DNA of 64,000 bases from Vicinamibacterales bacterium (GCA_030680175.1 JAUXWO010000076.1:1-64000), one strand, 5' to 3'; positions 18,449 through 27,856 are shown, counted from the first letter of the stretch. Notes: generated by a model from the letters alone, not told the origin. A program made the numbers and translations.

Positions 18449-18753
18449 TGTGGTGATCTGGTGATGGATGTGGCGATCCTCAGATCTCCCGGTGGTGTCA
18501 CTGTGATCTAGCTGTTGATCTCGCCATCTACCTGTTGACCTTCCAGTGGCGCCGCTGTTGATCTCGCGGATCGATCTGTCGCCCTACCGAGTGGGCCGTC
18601 GCAGCCAACGATGGTGGGTTCCGCCGACACATCGACACATCGACACATCGACAGATCGATAGATCAGAAGTCAGATCGTCACATCCCACATCAGTACATC
18701 AGATCTCCAGCTCACCACATCACGAGATCACCAGATTCTGCTAATGTTCCCCC
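18449..18753 (+). repeat. Octamer-repeat gap before the epimerase gene
   Basis: Non-coding. GTGATCTC/GTGATGTG-type octamers run from the preceding stop codon to about 18475. CGACACAT octamers lie at about 18630-18660, followed by short GATAGATC and CACATCA pieces to 18735. No gene is seen. The last 12 bases before the epimerase hold its likely -10 box. Confidence 0.7.
18742..18747 (+). promoter_or_regulatory. Extended -10 box of a leaderless gene
   Basis: TGcTAATGT ends exactly 6 nt before ATG 18754, so transcription should begin at or next to the start codon. No Shine-Dalgarno is present. No convincing -35 box is seen, which fits an extended -10 promoter. Confidence 0.5.
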
Positions 18754-19743
18754 ATGTCTCGCTACTTCGTGACGGGGGCGACGGGCTTCGTCGGCGGTGA
18801 GCTGGTCAAGCAGCTCCTCGGGCGCGGGCACGATGTCGTGGCACTGGTGCGGGCGCCGGCGCGCGCGACGTTCCTGAAGGCGCTCGGCGTCGAGATGCAC
18901 ACGGGAGATATCACCGATCGCGCGAGCCTCCGCCGGCCGATGGAGGGCGTGGACGGCGTGTTCCACGTGGCGGCGTGGTACCAGGTGGGGGTGCGGAACC
19001 CCGACGCCGAGCGCATCAACGTGGAGGGCACGCGTCACGTGCTGGACGTGATGCGCGAGCTCGGGATCCCGAAGGGCGTCTATACAAGCACCGTCGCGGT
19101 GTTTGGCAACACCCGCGGGCGCGTGGTGGACGAGACGTACCGGTTCGCCGGGCCGTTCGACAGTGAGTACGGCCGCACCAAGTGGAAGGCGCACTACGAG
19201 GTGGCGGTCCCGGCCATCGAGGCGGGCCTGCCCCTGGTGATCGTGCAGCCGGGCGTCGTGTACGGGCCCGGGGACACGAGCGGCATTCGCCAGCTGTGGG
19301 TGCAGCACCTGCGCGGCCGGCTGCCGGCCGTGCCGGGCCGCACCGCGTACTGCTGGGGCCACATCGAGGACACGGCGCGCGGGCACATCCTCGCGATGGA
19401 ACGCGGCCAGGCCGGCGAGAGCTACATCCTGACCGGACCCGCACATACCATGCGCGATGCCGTGCGCACGGCGGCGCGGATCTCCGGACGCCGTCCGCCC
19501 CTGCTGTCGATTCCGCCGATCGTGTTCCGGGCGCTGTCGCCGGTGATGGGGCTGGTCGAGCGGGTCACGGAGGTGCCGGCCTCGATGACCGCCGAAGGGC
19601 TGCGCGTGCTGGCCGGATCGACCTACCTGGCCTCGCCGGCCAAGGCGCATCAGGCGCTCGGCTTCGAGACGCGGTCGCTCGAGGAAGGGTTGCGCCACAC
19701 GATCGAGCACGAACTCCGCCAGCTCGGACGGACCGCGACGTAG
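18754..19743 (+). CDS. NAD-dependent epimerase/dehydratase (extended SDR)
   Basis: 329 residues. The N-terminal FVTGATGFVGGELV holds the TGxxGxxG nucleotide-binding motif. An acidic GDITD segment, VFHVAA and the catalytic pair Tyr-Lys in YGRTK (about residues 143-147) with an upstream Ser/Thr in YTSTVAVFG identify an extended short-chain dehydrogenase. Close relatives act on nucleotide sugars or on dihydroflavonol-like ketones; the substrate here is not determinable. The gene reads towards a convergent TetR gene, 7 bp apart. Confidence 0.85.
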   Translation: MSRYFVTGATGFVGGELVKQLLGRGHDVVALVRAPARATFLKALGVEMHTGDITDRASLRRPMEGVDGVFHVAAWYQVGVRNPDAERINVEGTRHVLDVMRELGIPKGVYTSTVAVFGNTRGRVVDETYRFAGPFDSEYGRTKWKAHYEVAVPAIEAGLPLVIVQPGVVYGPGDTSGIRQLWVQHLRGRLPAVPGRTAYCWGHIEDTARGHILAMERGQAGESYILTGPAHTMRDAVRTAARISGRRPPLLSIPPIVFRALSPVMGLVERVTEVPASMTAEGLRVLAGSTYLASPAKAHQALGFETRSLEEGLRHTIEHELRQLGRTAT

Positions 19744-19750
19744 GCCGGTC

Positions 19751-20371
19751 CTACGCGTCGCGCACGAGCATCCCGTGCTTCAGCACGTCGGTGATGATGC
19801 GGGTCGCCTCGTCGCTGCTCATGCCGTAATGGTTCGGCACCCCCCACAGCTGCTCGACCACGAAGTAGTAGATGAAGACGCGCATCGTCATCATCAGCGC
19901 CGCCTCGGGCGGGATGCCCGGGCGCAGGCGCGCGGCGAGCCTCGGGGCATCGCCGCGTTCCTCGAAGATCCGGGCGAAGCGGTGGGACAGGTCCGAGTAG
20001 AACCGGTGGATGTGACGGCCTTCGAACTCCACGACATCCACGTAGATCAAGGTGACGTGGCGCCGCCAGTTGGTGATGATTTCGCGCGCGGCCTCGCCGA
20101 GCGCGGCAAGGTCGTCAGGAAACGCCCCCTGTTCGATCGCGCGGTTCATCGGGAAGTCCTTCTCCTCCGTCGCCGCCCAGAACTGGTCGAGCAGCGTCTG
20201 GAAGATCGCTTCCTTGTCCTTGAAGTGGTGGTAGACGCTGCCGGTCGAGACGGCGGCCGCGCCCGCGATGTCCCTGATGCTGGTGGCGCCGTAGCCCCGG
20301 TGCGAAAACAACTCGAGCGCGGCGTCGAGAATGACGGTACGGCTGCGCTCGGATCGTTCTTCCTGAAGCAT
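19751..20371 (-). CDS. TetR/AcrR-family repressor
   Basis: 206 residues. The N-terminal helix-turn-helix follows the TetR pattern: ILDAALELFSHRGYGATSIR, IAGAAAVSTGSVYHHFKDKE. The C-terminal two thirds are helical and variable, as expected for a ligand-binding/dimer domain. It is convergent with the epimerase; its regulated gene cannot be told from position. Confidence 0.85.
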   Translation of the reverse strand: MLQEERSERSRTVILDAALELFSHRGYGATSIRDIAGAAAVSTGSVYHHFKDKEAIFQTLLDQFWAATEEKDFPMNRAIEQGAFPDDLAALGEAAREIITNWRRHVTLIYVDVVEFEGRHIHRFYSDLSHRFARIFEERGDAPRLAARLRPGIPPEAALMMTMRVFIYYFVVEQLWGVPNHYGMSSDEATRIITDVLKHGMLVRDA

Positions 20372-20516
20372 CCTCTCCCCGTGGGCTGTCCTGGGCGCCG
20401 GACGGGCTCAGCTTACCTCAGCGGGATGCCCCCGAGGCCGGGAAGTCGGCTTCAATCTTGTCATGGAGAGGATGCGCCGGGGTGATGGACTCCAGGCGCA
20501 TCCCGGCCGGTGGGTG

Positions 20517-23500
20517 TCAGCGGCGCCGGCCCTGACTGTGGGGCACGGTGACTGTCGTGTGCGTCGCCGTCGTGTTGCCGGCCGCGTCGTCGCAGGCAAC
20601 CGTCACGGTGTAGATGCGGCCGCTGCCGCCGCCCTGCCGCTCGGCGCGCAGGCTCACGCGCAGGGCTCCGTCGATGATCCAGTCCGGGGACGTCTGGCCG
20701 GCGCCCGGTCCGAGCACCGGCTCGTTGCTCGACACGCCGGTCACGGCGCACGTGACGGTGGACCGGTTGTCGGTCGCGCTGACCGTCAGCGTGATCGGCA
20801 CCATCTGATGGTTCGGCGGCCACAGCATCGTCGCGCTCGGGACGAGGGACTGGATCTGCGGCGGCGTCGTGTCGGCGGGCAGCCAGAAGGCCACGAGTGC
20901 CGGGTCGTGATCCGAGACCCGCTCGGGGCGCGTGCCGTCGCTCTTGAAGCTGAGCGGGAAGTCGGCGTTGACGCGCGCGTGCCCGAAGCCGGCCACCGAG
21001 GACGCCGCGCTCGTCGAGTAGAGCACGTGGTCCAGCGACTGCGCGTTGCCGTCGAAGACGTACGAGTAGCGCTCGCCGGCGGGGAGCAGGTGCGCCGCGT
21101 TCGCGAAGTCCGGGTCCAGCAGATCCGGCGAGGCCACGACGACCTCCTCGGGCGGCGTTGGCACGCCGCGGATCGTGGCGAGCACGTCCACGTAGCCGTC
21201 GTTCATATCGAACGCGTTGTAGTCGCCCACGGAGACGAGGGGCGTGGCCGGATACGCCGACTGCAGCTGGTGCAGGACCCCGGCCAGGTACTCGGCCTGC
21301 GCGGCGCGCTTGGCCCGCACGCGCTCGCCGCCCGGTTCGTCCATGCCGAGCAGCGACCGCAGGTGGTTGTTCACCACGATGACGTCGGCGGGGAGGCGCG
21401 ACGGCGGGCCGGTGATCGTGCCGCGCAGCGAAATCGAGGGCCGATCGTTCAACAGCTCCGGCTGGCCGTTGAGCGGGTTGATGTAGGTGGCGCCGGCGCC
21501 CCACTGCACGAACGCGTGCACCGTGACGCGCGCGCTGGCGAGGAAGCCCACGTCGATGCCGCCGACGTCGTTGCCCTCCTCGAGGTAGGCGCTGTAGCCG
21601 GGATCCGGCCCGCCGCCGGCCACCGCGTCGGCGTTGACGCGCGCGGCCAGCGCCTGCAGCACGGCGAGGTTCTCGACCTCCTGCACGCCGAGGACATCAG
21701 GCGTGTGGAGGTAGTCGCGGATGATCTGCGACGCCTTGCCGAGCCGTCGGTCGAGCGCCTCGGGCGTGACGATCGGGCCCGGCGCCACCGAGTCGAAGAG
21801 GCGCTCCAGGTTGAAGGACGCGACGGTGAACTGCTCCGCGCCGGGTGCGGGCGCCGGCGCGGCGACGATTCCGCCGACGGCCGTCAGGGCCGGCACGGGA
21901 TCCGGGACGATCGTCCATGTGCCGAAGTCGTAGTCGAGGATGCCGGTGACGTTCGAGATGACCGTGCCGGTCGTCACGGAGAGCAGCGGCGCGCCGAGCT
22001 GACCGCGGCTGTCGACACGGACCCGCTCGGGGTTGGCGTCGAACACCGGGATGGCGCACGGCGCGCCCGCGGCGCACACCGGCGGTGTCGCTGGCGCCTG
22101 GATGCCGGCCTCGCGGAAGGGACGAGCTTCGCCAGCAAGGACGGCGAAGAAGATCCCGTTGTCGGTGCCGGTGGACTGCTGCTCGTTGGTGCTGCCGAGT
22201 GTGGGCGAGACCGCCACCAGCGTATCCATCGAGACGCGCATGCCCTCGAGGCGTTCGAGCTGCAGCAGCCCGCCGTCAGGGGTGAGGTCGGCACGTGTCA
22301 CCGGCACCGGCGCTGGCAGCGTCGCGCCGTCGGCGAGCAGCTCGACGCCCGAGATGCTGGTCAGCTCCGTCACCGACGCGGCATTGGCGCGCGCGAACTC
22401 CGTCACGCGGCCGCGCAGGCGCAGCACGTGGCCGACCTCGGCCAGCGGCGGCACGTTCCCGTTCCCCGTGAAGACGAGCAGGCCCTCCGATGTCTGCGGG
22501 TCGCCGTCCTCATCCTCGGGCGTCGACTGCAGGTAGAAGCCGTTGAACTTCACCCCGGTGACGATGCCCTGGGTCGACACGACCTGGCCGTCATAGGGGG
22601 AGGTGGCGCCGGCGCCCTGGATCTCGTGGATCAGCACGAACGGCGTCGGGTCGACGGCGCAGTCGCGGCGCGGGGCGGCGCTGTTGCGCGGCGCGGCGGC
22701 GTCCGCGAAGAAGTCGGCGCGGTTGTCGTCCGTGTCGACGCAGCCGTCCTGCAGGCGGAAGGCCGCCGTCTGGTTGTTCAGCGTCGGCGCGGCCGCCAGG
22801 CCCTCGAAGCAGTTGGCGACCCCAAACCCGACGAAGTCGAGCAGGTCGGGGCTCGAGGGGCACTGGCCCGTCAGGCCCGCCGTCGAGGCGACGAGCGCCA
22901 CCTTGCCGCTGGCAGCCGACAGGTTCGTCGTGCCCGTCGCATCCGGCGTGGGCAGCGGGACGACGGCGCCGGCGCCGGCGGCGAGTTGCACGAGGTAGTA
23001 GCCGCCGGCCGGCAGGCTGCCGTTGATCGGCGTCACCTGCCAGGAACTTCCGGCTGAGGAGGCGTACTGCACCGACCAGCCGGTCATCGAGACGCTGTCC
23101 GGGCCCGGGTTGAAGATCTCGATGAAGTCGTGGGTGTAGACCGCGCCGGCGTTGCCGCCGCCGCCGAACACCTGGCTGATCACCGCCGTCGGCGGCGCGC
23201 ACGACTGGGTCGGCGAGGCGCTGTTGCGCGGGAGCGGCGCGCCGGTGGCGAAGTCTGCCACGTTGTTGTTGGTGTCGAGACAGCCGTTCCCGGCCCGCAG
23301 CGCCGCCGTCGTGTTCGACAGCGTGGGCGCGGCCGCCACGCCCTCGAAGCAGGTCGCCGACGTGCCGAAGCCGACGAAGTCCACGACGTCCGCCAGCGGG
23401 CACCCACCGGCGAGCGTCGTGCTCGAGGAGACGAGCGCGACCTTGCCGCTGGTCGCCGCCATCGGGATGGTGCCGATCGCGTCCGCCATGGGAAGCGGGG

Positions 23501-23846
23501 TGGAGCCGCCGCTCCCCTGGGCCTGCTGCACAAGGAAGTAGCCGCCCGCGGGCACGACCCCGGCCAGCAGCGTCCGCTGCCAGCTCGTGCCGCCCGACGA
23601 GGCGTACTGCACCGACCAGCCCGTCACGTCCACCGGGGACGCCGTGGGGTTGAAGATCTCGATGAAGTCGTGCGTCAGCGTGGCGCCGGTGTTGCCGCCG
23701 CCGCCGTACACCTGGCTGATGACGAGGGTCGCGGATCCCTGGGCCGACACGCGTGCCGTTCCCGGCAACCACGTGGCAAGGGCGAGGAGCGTGAGCGCGC
23801 CGGTCGCGATCAGACGGCGGAGGACAGCAGGCGTGTGGGTCGTCAT
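20517..23846 (-). CDS. Secreted ExeM-like nuclease with two lamin-tail domains
   Basis: 1109 residues from ATG 23846 (ggggg Shine-Dalgarno); an upstream start at 23945 is possible but lacks a signal-like start. Signal peptide about residues 1-38. Two lamin-tail domains follow (VISQVYGGGGNTGATL..., again VISQVFGGGGNAGAVY...), each with DFIEIFNP and WSVQYASS. Next is a nucleotide/OB-like segment and an endonuclease/exonuclease/phosphatase domain: FNLERLFDS, GVQEVEN, VVNNHLRS, VSVGDYNAFD, YVFDGNAQSLDHVL, RVSDHDPALV, containing the expected Glu, Asp, Asn and His residues. The C-terminus is an Ig-like domain after LWPPNHQMVP. Likely cleaves extracellular DNA. Confidence 0.85.
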   Translation of the reverse strand: MTTHTPAVLRRLIATGALTLLALATWLPGTARVSAQGSATLVISQVYGGGGNTGATLTHDFIEIFNPTASPVDVTGWSVQYASSGGTSWQRTLLAGVVPAGGYFLVQQAQGSGGSTPLPMADAIGTIPMAATSGKVALVSSSTTLAGGCPLADVVDFVGFGTSATCFEGVAAAPTLSNTTAALRAGNGCLDTNNNVADFATGAPLPRNSASPTQSCAPPTAVISQVFGGGGNAGAVYTHDFIEIFNPGPDSVSMTGWSVQYASSAGSSWQVTPINGSLPAGGYYLVQLAAGAGAVVPLPTPDATGTTNLSAASGKVALVASTAGLTGQCPSSPDLLDFVGFGVANCFEGLAAAPTLNNQTAAFRLQDGCVDTDDNRADFFADAAAPRNSAAPRRDCAVDPTPFVLIHEIQGAGATSPYDGQVVSTQGIVTGVKFNGFYLQSTPEDEDGDPQTSEGLLVFTGNGNVPPLAEVGHVLRLRGRVTEFARANAASVTELTSISGVELLADGATLPAPVPVTRADLTPDGGLLQLERLEGMRVSMDTLVAVSPTLGSTNEQQSTGTDNGIFFAVLAGEARPFREAGIQAPATPPVCAAGAPCAIPVFDANPERVRVDSRGQLGAPLLSVTTGTVISNVTGILDYDFGTWTIVPDPVPALTAVGGIVAAPAPAPGAEQFTVASFNLERLFDSVAPGPIVTPEALDRRLGKASQIIRDYLHTPDVLGVQEVENLAVLQALAARVNADAVAGGGPDPGYSAYLEEGNDVGGIDVGFLASARVTVHAFVQWGAGATYINPLNGQPELLNDRPSISLRGTITGPPSRLPADVIVVNNHLRSLLGMDEPGGERVRAKRAAQAEYLAGVLHQLQSAYPATPLVSVGDYNAFDMNDGYVDVLATIRGVPTPPEEVVVASPDLLDPDFANAAHLLPAGERYSYVFDGNAQSLDHVLYSTSAASSVAGFGHARVNADFPLSFKSDGTRPERVSDHDPALVAFWLPADTTPPQIQSLVPSATMLWPPNHQMVPITLTVSATDNRSTVTCAVTGVSSNEPVLGPGAGQTSPDWIIDGALRVSLRAERQGGGSGRIYTVTVACDDAAGNTTATHTTVTVPHSQGRRR

Positions 23847-24003
23847 GGTACCCCCAAGGGCATCTCGGATCGCAGTTCCGGCCACTCGTGCAAGCATGCG
23901 GCCACAGTAGCCCAGGGCCGTGACGTTGGCGTAAAGAAGCTGCACGGGTTCATCCGCGTTCGGGACCCGCGCGGGCTGAAGTTGTGCAGCGATGCCGGAT
24001 CCG

Positions 24004-24609
24004 TCAGCCGGCGTTCAGTCCTGACGGTTGGGTGAGCCAGGCCGCCAGGCGCCGGAACGCCTCACCCCGGTGGCTAACGGCGGCCTTCTCGTCGCCGGCC
24101 TCGGCGAGCGTCAGGCCGAGGGGTGGGTGGAAGAAGATCGGGTCGTACCCGAAGCCGCCCGTGCCGGCCGGCCGGTCGGCGATGAGGCCTTCGACCGTCC
24201 CGCGCGTTTCGAACACGACCTGTCCGGCGTCCACGACCGCGATGGCGCAGACGAAGCGCGCGGTCCGTTGGTCGCGGGGGACGTGCGTGAGCCGCCGTGC
24301 GATCTCGGCGAACCGCTCGGGGTAGGTCGCATCGGGCCGCAGGAAGCGGGCGGAGCGCACGCCCGGCTCGCCGCCGAGCGCATCGATCTCCAGCCCCGAG
24401 TCTTCCGCCACCGTGAGCATCCCGGCGTGGGCGGCGTAGTACTCGGCCTTCAGCCGGGCGTTGGCCTCGAACGTGTCACCCGTCTCCTCGGGTTCCGCGA
24501 TGGCAGGGAACGCGCCGAGATCGACAAGCGTGACGCCGGCCGGCCCCAGCAGCTGCCGGATCTCCCGGATCTTGTTGGCGTTCGTCGTGGCCAGTAGAAG
24601 GGTCTGCAC
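24004..24609 (-). CDS. rdgB: dITP/XTP pyrophosphatase
   Basis: 201 residues, the usual length. Family motifs are complete: LLLATTNANKIREI at the N-terminus, GDTFEANARLKAEYYA, VAEDSGLEIDALGGEPG, GTGGFGYDPIFF and the terminal SHRGEAFRRLAAWL. The enzyme hydrolyses non-canonical purine triphosphates to monophosphate and pyrophosphate, in the cytoplasm. It lies 39 bp after rph and is the last gene of the amidase-gerM-rph-rdgB group. A short GCTGATC/GCCGAAA repeat (24619-24646) fills the rph-rdgB gap. Confidence 0.95.
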   Translation of the reverse strand: MQTLLLATTNANKIREIRQLLGPAGVTLVDLGAFPAIAEPEETGDTFEANARLKAEYYAAHAGMLTVAEDSGLEIDALGGEPGVRSARFLRPDATYPERFAEIARRLTHVPRDQRTARFVCAIAVVDAGQVVFETRGTVEGLIADRPAGTGGFGYDPIFFHPPLGLTLAEAGDEKAAVSHRGEAFRRLAAWLTQPSGLNAG

Positions 24610-24648
24610 TGTGGTGAGCCAAGCTGATCGCCGAAAGCTGATCGCCGC

Positions 24649-25371
24649 CTACCGCCCGAGGATCGTGCCGACGATCGCGCGCTGTTCCTCGATGAGCCGG
24701 CGGATGCCCTGGTCCGCAAGATCCAGCAGGCCCGTGAGCGCCTCGGCGCCGAACGGCTCCGACTCCGCCGTGCCCTGGATCTCGATGAAGCGGCCGTCGC
24801 CCGTCTTGACGATGTTCATGTCCACCTCGGCCTTCGAATCCTCCTCGTAGGCCAGGTCCAGCAGCGGCATGCCGCCGACGATCCCGACGCTCGTCGCGGC
24901 GACGTAGTCGCCGACCGGGATGGCGCGGAGCACCTCACGCTCGCGGAGCCGGCCGAGTGCCAGCACGAGCGCGACGAACGCGCCGGTGATCGACGCCGTC
25001 CGCGTGCCGCCGTCCGCCTGAATGACGTCGCAGTCGAGCCAGACGGTGCGCTCGCCGAGTTGCTCGAGCCGCACGACCGACCGCATCGAGCGGCCGATGA
25101 GCCGCTGGATCTCCATCGTGCGTCCGCCCACCTTGCCCTGCGACGCCTCGCGCGTCGTGCGGGTCGTCGTGGCACGAGGCAGCATGCCGTACTCCGCCGT
25201 GACCCAGCCCTTGCCGGTGCCGCGCAGGAACGGGGGCACGCGCTCTTCGACGCTGGCGGCGCAGATGACGCGCGTGTCACCGACTTCGATCAGCACGGAG
25301 CCTTCGGCGTGTGCGAGGTAGTGGGGCGTGATGCGGGTGGGGCGAAGTTCGTTCGGCGCGCGATCTCTCAT
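24649..25371 (-). CDS. rph: Ribonuclease PH
   Basis: 240 residues from ATG 25371 ([14 protein letters not shown], the typical family start); an in-frame ATG lies 9 bp upstream. Motifs: [65 protein letters not shown] and [15 protein letters not shown]. The phosphorolytic 3'-5' exonuclease trims tRNA 3' ends. No Shine-Dalgarno is visible, but TAGAAT ends 7 nt before this ATG, so the gene may be transcribed leaderless from its own promoter, which would matter because repeats separate it from gerM. Confidence 0.95.
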   Translation of the reverse strand: MRDRAPNELRPTRITPHYLAHAEGSVLIEVGDTRVICAASVEERVPPFLRGTGKGWVTAEYGMLPRATTTRTTREASQGKVGGRTMEIQRLIGRSMRSVVRLEQLGERTVWLDCDVIQADGGTRTASITGAFVALVLALGRLREREVLRAIPVGDYVAATSVGIVGGMPLLDLAYEEDSKAEVDMNIVKTGDGRFIEIQGTAESEPFGAEALTGLLDLADQGIRRLIEEQRAIVGTILGR

Positions 25372-25378
25372 GCCGATC

Positions 25379-25384
25379 ATTCTA
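25379..25384 (-). promoter_or_regulatory. Possible -10 box for leaderless rph
   Basis: On the minus strand TAGAAT is followed by gatcggc and then ATG (25371). Spacing equals that at 36207 and 18742 within one base. No clear -35 box. Confidence 0.4.
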
Positions 25385-25411
25385 CCGGCACTGGCGTCCG
25401 TCGTGGGTACG

Positions 25412-25515
25412 AGGGGAGTGTCGTTGACGATTTACTACGGGCCGTGGAGCGGCCCGTAGAATCACGGCTCAACAGAAGCGCTGGGCATACCGCTTCAGTC
25501 GATACCGTCCACTAG
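25412..25515 (-). repeat. MITE-like repeat, copy 1
   Basis: Read on the minus strand it begins CTAGTGGACGGTATCGACTG, contains AAGCGGTATGCCCAGCG, a hairpin of GGGCCG...CGGCCC type, and ends AGTAAATCGTCAACGACACT. It is the inverted mate of copy 2 and shares the CTAG at 25512-25515 with it. Its outer end is the most degenerate. Confidence 0.8.
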
Positions 25516-25622
25516 TGGAGTGTATCGACTGAAGCGGTACGCCCAGCGCCTCTGCTCAACCGCGATTCGGCGGGCCGCCCAACGGGCGGCCCGGTAGTAA
25601 ATCGTCAACAACACTCCACTAG
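25512..25622 (+). repeat. MITE-like repeat, copy 2
   Basis: 111 bp bounded by perfect 12-bp inverted ends CTAGTGGAGTGT / ACACTCCACTAG. Internally ATCGACTGAAGCGGTACGCC, then the hairpin GGGCCGCCC aac GGGCGGCCC and GTAGTAAATCGTCAACA. The right-hand CTAG supplies the TAG stop codon of the neighbouring minus-strand gerM-like gene. No coding capacity; a transposase would have to act in trans. Confidence 0.85.
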
Positions 25623-26215
25623 TCGACAATCAGCGCGTCGTTGCGTGTCAGGGGGCGGCGCAGATCGACGTGGCCGGCGAGCGTGTCCACCTCCTGGCCG
25701 TCGATCAGGATCTGCACGGCCGGCACCGACGGGAGGTTGACGGTGACGGCGTTGACGATCGCGTAGATGGTGAACAGCTCGTACATCGACCCGCCCGGAT
25801 GGGTGGTGCGGACGGCGCCGTCCAGATCCACGAACGCGTCGCCGCGCTCCGAGAGGTACACGCCGCGCAGCGTGACGCCCTCCGGCACCGTGGCCAGCAG
25901 CGGCTCCGCCGGGCGTGTGCGGAGCTGCGCCTCGACGATCGCGCGCGCCTGTTCCGCCGGCGTCGCGGCGAGCGGCACCTGGTACTCGACGCCCTGCAGG
26001 CCGAGGCCATCGGCCGAGGCGAAGTACAGCGTCACCGTGATGCGGGCGACGTCGTCGCCCGGCGTGGCCACCCCCAGGACGGCCTCGCCCCCGCCATCCG
26101 CCACGGCGGCAGGCGGGGTCGCGAGCCAGCGCTCGAGCGCGGTGAACAGCGACCAGCCGAAGCCGAGGGCCGCCACGGCCACCACGGCGCTGAGGACCAG
26201 TGTGCGGAGCGTCAT
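25619..26215 (-). CDS. GerMN-domain protein
   Basis: 198 residues from ATG 26215, which overlaps the upstream amidase stop (ATGA). One N-terminal membrane anchor or signal (LVLSAVVAVAALGFGW). The GerMN domain spans about residues 65-195: VTLYFASADGLGLQGVEY, AIVEAQLRTRP, GVTLRGVYLSERGDAFVDL, YAIVNAVTVNLPSVPAVQIL, DGQEVDTLAGHVDL. In spore formers GerM acts in peptidoglycan remodelling; outside them the domain is found next to amidases, as here. The stop codon lies in the terminal repeat of the MITE-like element. Confidence 0.85.
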   Translation of the reverse strand: MTLRTLVLSAVVAVAALGFGWSLFTALERWLATPPAAVADGGGEAVLGVATPGDDVARITVTLYFASADGLGLQGVEYQVPLAATPAEQARAIVEAQLRTRPAEPLLATVPEGVTLRGVYLSERGDAFVDLDGAVRTTHPGGSMYELFTIYAIVNAVTVNLPSVPAVQILIDGQEVDTLAGHVDLRRPLTRNDALIVD

Positions 26216-27765
26216 CGGGGTTCGGGTGCGCCGCCGCCGGGGGTGGGGGTGCTGCCGCGCTCGACGTGATCGCGGAAGCGCGCGACGGCGTCGTACAGCG
26301 CCTGCGCGATCTGGTCCTGATAGGACGCCGAGGCGAGCGCCGTTTCCTGCTCGCCGTTCGAGAGGTAGCCGATCTCCACGAGGACGGCCGGCATGTTGGC
26401 GCCGACGAGGACGCGGAAGGGCGCCTGTTGCACGGCGTGGGGGCTCATCTCGACGCGGCCCCGCAGCGCCTGCTCGACGAGCCCGGCCAGCACCGACGAC
26501 TGCTCGAGATGCCGCGCCTGCGCGGCCTCCCACAGGATGAGGTCGATCGACCGTGTGCCGCCGCCGAGCGCCGGGAGGCGTGTGGCCGGGCCTTCGGCGA
26601 TGCGCTGCGCCTCGCGGCTCGCGCGATCGAGGCTGAGGTAGTAGACCTCGGCGCCGCGCACCGCGGCGCGCACCGCGGCGTTGGCGTGGATGCTGATGAA
26701 CAGATCCGCGCGGTTGTTGTTGGCCAGCGCCGCGCGCTCATCGAGGCCGAGCGTCCGGTCATCGTCGCGCGTGAGCAGGACGCGAAGCCCGAGACGCGTC
26801 TCGATCAGCGTGCGGAGCCGGCGCGCGACGCCGAGCGTGACCGTCTTCTCGAGCGTGCCCCGGGGGCCCTGGGCGCCGAGTTCCTCGCCGCCGTGGCCCG
26901 GGTCGATCACGATCGTCCGCACCCCCGTGGCCGGTGCGGGCGCGAGCAGCGGCGGCGTCGCGGGCGCCGGCAGGGAGGCGGACGGGGCGGCTGGTGTGTC
27001 GGGCTCGGTCGTCGTGATGGCCGGCAGCAGTTCGATGACCAGCCGCGACGAGCTGGCGTCGGCGGGCACGGTCGTCACGCGGTGGGTGCTGAAGCGCGGG
27101 CCGGTGGCCAGCCGCACCGTCGTGGGCGTGTCGCCAGCCGTCACCGCCAACAGGAACGTCTGCGCCGGCAGGGTGGGCACGGACAGGTCGATCGCATCCG
27201 CGTCGAAGCGGACGGTGAGGCCGCCGGACCCGGCCGTGACCTCGGCCGTGGTCGTGGGCGTGATCTCGAAGGTCACCTGCGCCCCGGTCGTCCCCGCCTG
27301 GATGCGGGTGACGACGCGCGGCACGCGCAGGTCGCCGAGGACGAGCAGGCGCGAGGCGCGCCGCAGATCGAGGCGTTCCGGGTAGATGAGGCCGAGCGCC
27401 TGCGGCAGGAACTCGACCGGGACGAGCCAGCGGGCGCCCTGACGGCGCGGCGGCGCGGGCAGGGAGACGAGCCGTCCCGCCACCGAGACGACGGGCTGGT
27501 CGGCGGTCAGGACGATCGTCTGGCCGGCGTAGGTGAGCGTCATGCCGCCCGCGAGGTCGTCCTCGCGCGCCGTGAGCCTGAAGAGCCCTGCCAGCTCGTC
27601 GATCGTGACGTAGTCGCGGTTGGCGAGGGTCGTGAGGGGCAGGGTGCGCTGGCCGTCGCGCGTGAGGATCGTCAGCGCCGCGGCGCCCGGCGCCTGCGAG
27701 GCAGGCGCCGGATGCGCCGTGACGGCGAGCATGACGGTGAGGGCCAGGAGCATCAGCGGACGCAC
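26212..27765 (-). CDS. N-acetylmuramoyl-L-alanine amidase with AMIN domain
   Basis: 517 residues. Signal peptide about 1-22, a copper-amine-oxidase-like/SLH-type N-terminal segment (RDGQRTLPLTTLANRDYVTI), an AMIN-type domain (about 140-240), a Pro/Ala linker, then an Amidase_3 catalytic domain: IVIDPGHGGEELGAQGPRGT (His and Glu zinc ligands), ADLFISIHANAA (His) and VLVEIGYLSNGEQE (Glu). It cuts the bond between muramic acid and the stem peptide, for cell separation. The gene starts the group amidase-gerM-(repeats)-rph-rdgB and overlaps gerM by 4 bp. Confidence 0.9.
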   Translation of the reverse strand: MRPLMLLALTVMLAVTAHPAPASQAPGAAALTILTRDGQRTLPLTTLANRDYVTIDELAGLFRLTAREDDLAGGMTLTYAGQTIVLTADQPVVSVAGRLVSLPAPPRRQGARWLVPVEFLPQALGLIYPERLDLRRASRLLVLGDLRVPRVVTRIQAGTTGAQVTFEITPTTTAEVTAGSGGLTVRFDADAIDLSVPTLPAQTFLLAVTAGDTPTTVRLATGPRFSTHRVTTVPADASSSRLVIELLPAITTTEPDTPAAPSASLPAPATPPLLAPAPATGVRTIVIDPGHGGEELGAQGPRGTLEKTVTLGVARRLRTLIETRLGLRVLLTRDDDRTLGLDERAALANNNRADLFISIHANAAVRAAVRGAEVYYLSLDRASREAQRIAEGPATRLPALGGGTRSIDLILWEAAQARHLEQSSVLAGLVEQALRGRVEMSPHAVQQAPFRVLVGANMPAVLVEIGYLSNGEQETALASASYQDQIAQALYDAVARFRDHVERGSTPTPGGGAPEPR

Positions 27766-27856
27766 AACACGTCCATGATAGAACGTCGCGTCCGTTTTGT
27801 GCAGGCGGCCGCCCTGGGGTCTGATCCCGGCCCATCACCGGCGGCGTGGCGAATGA

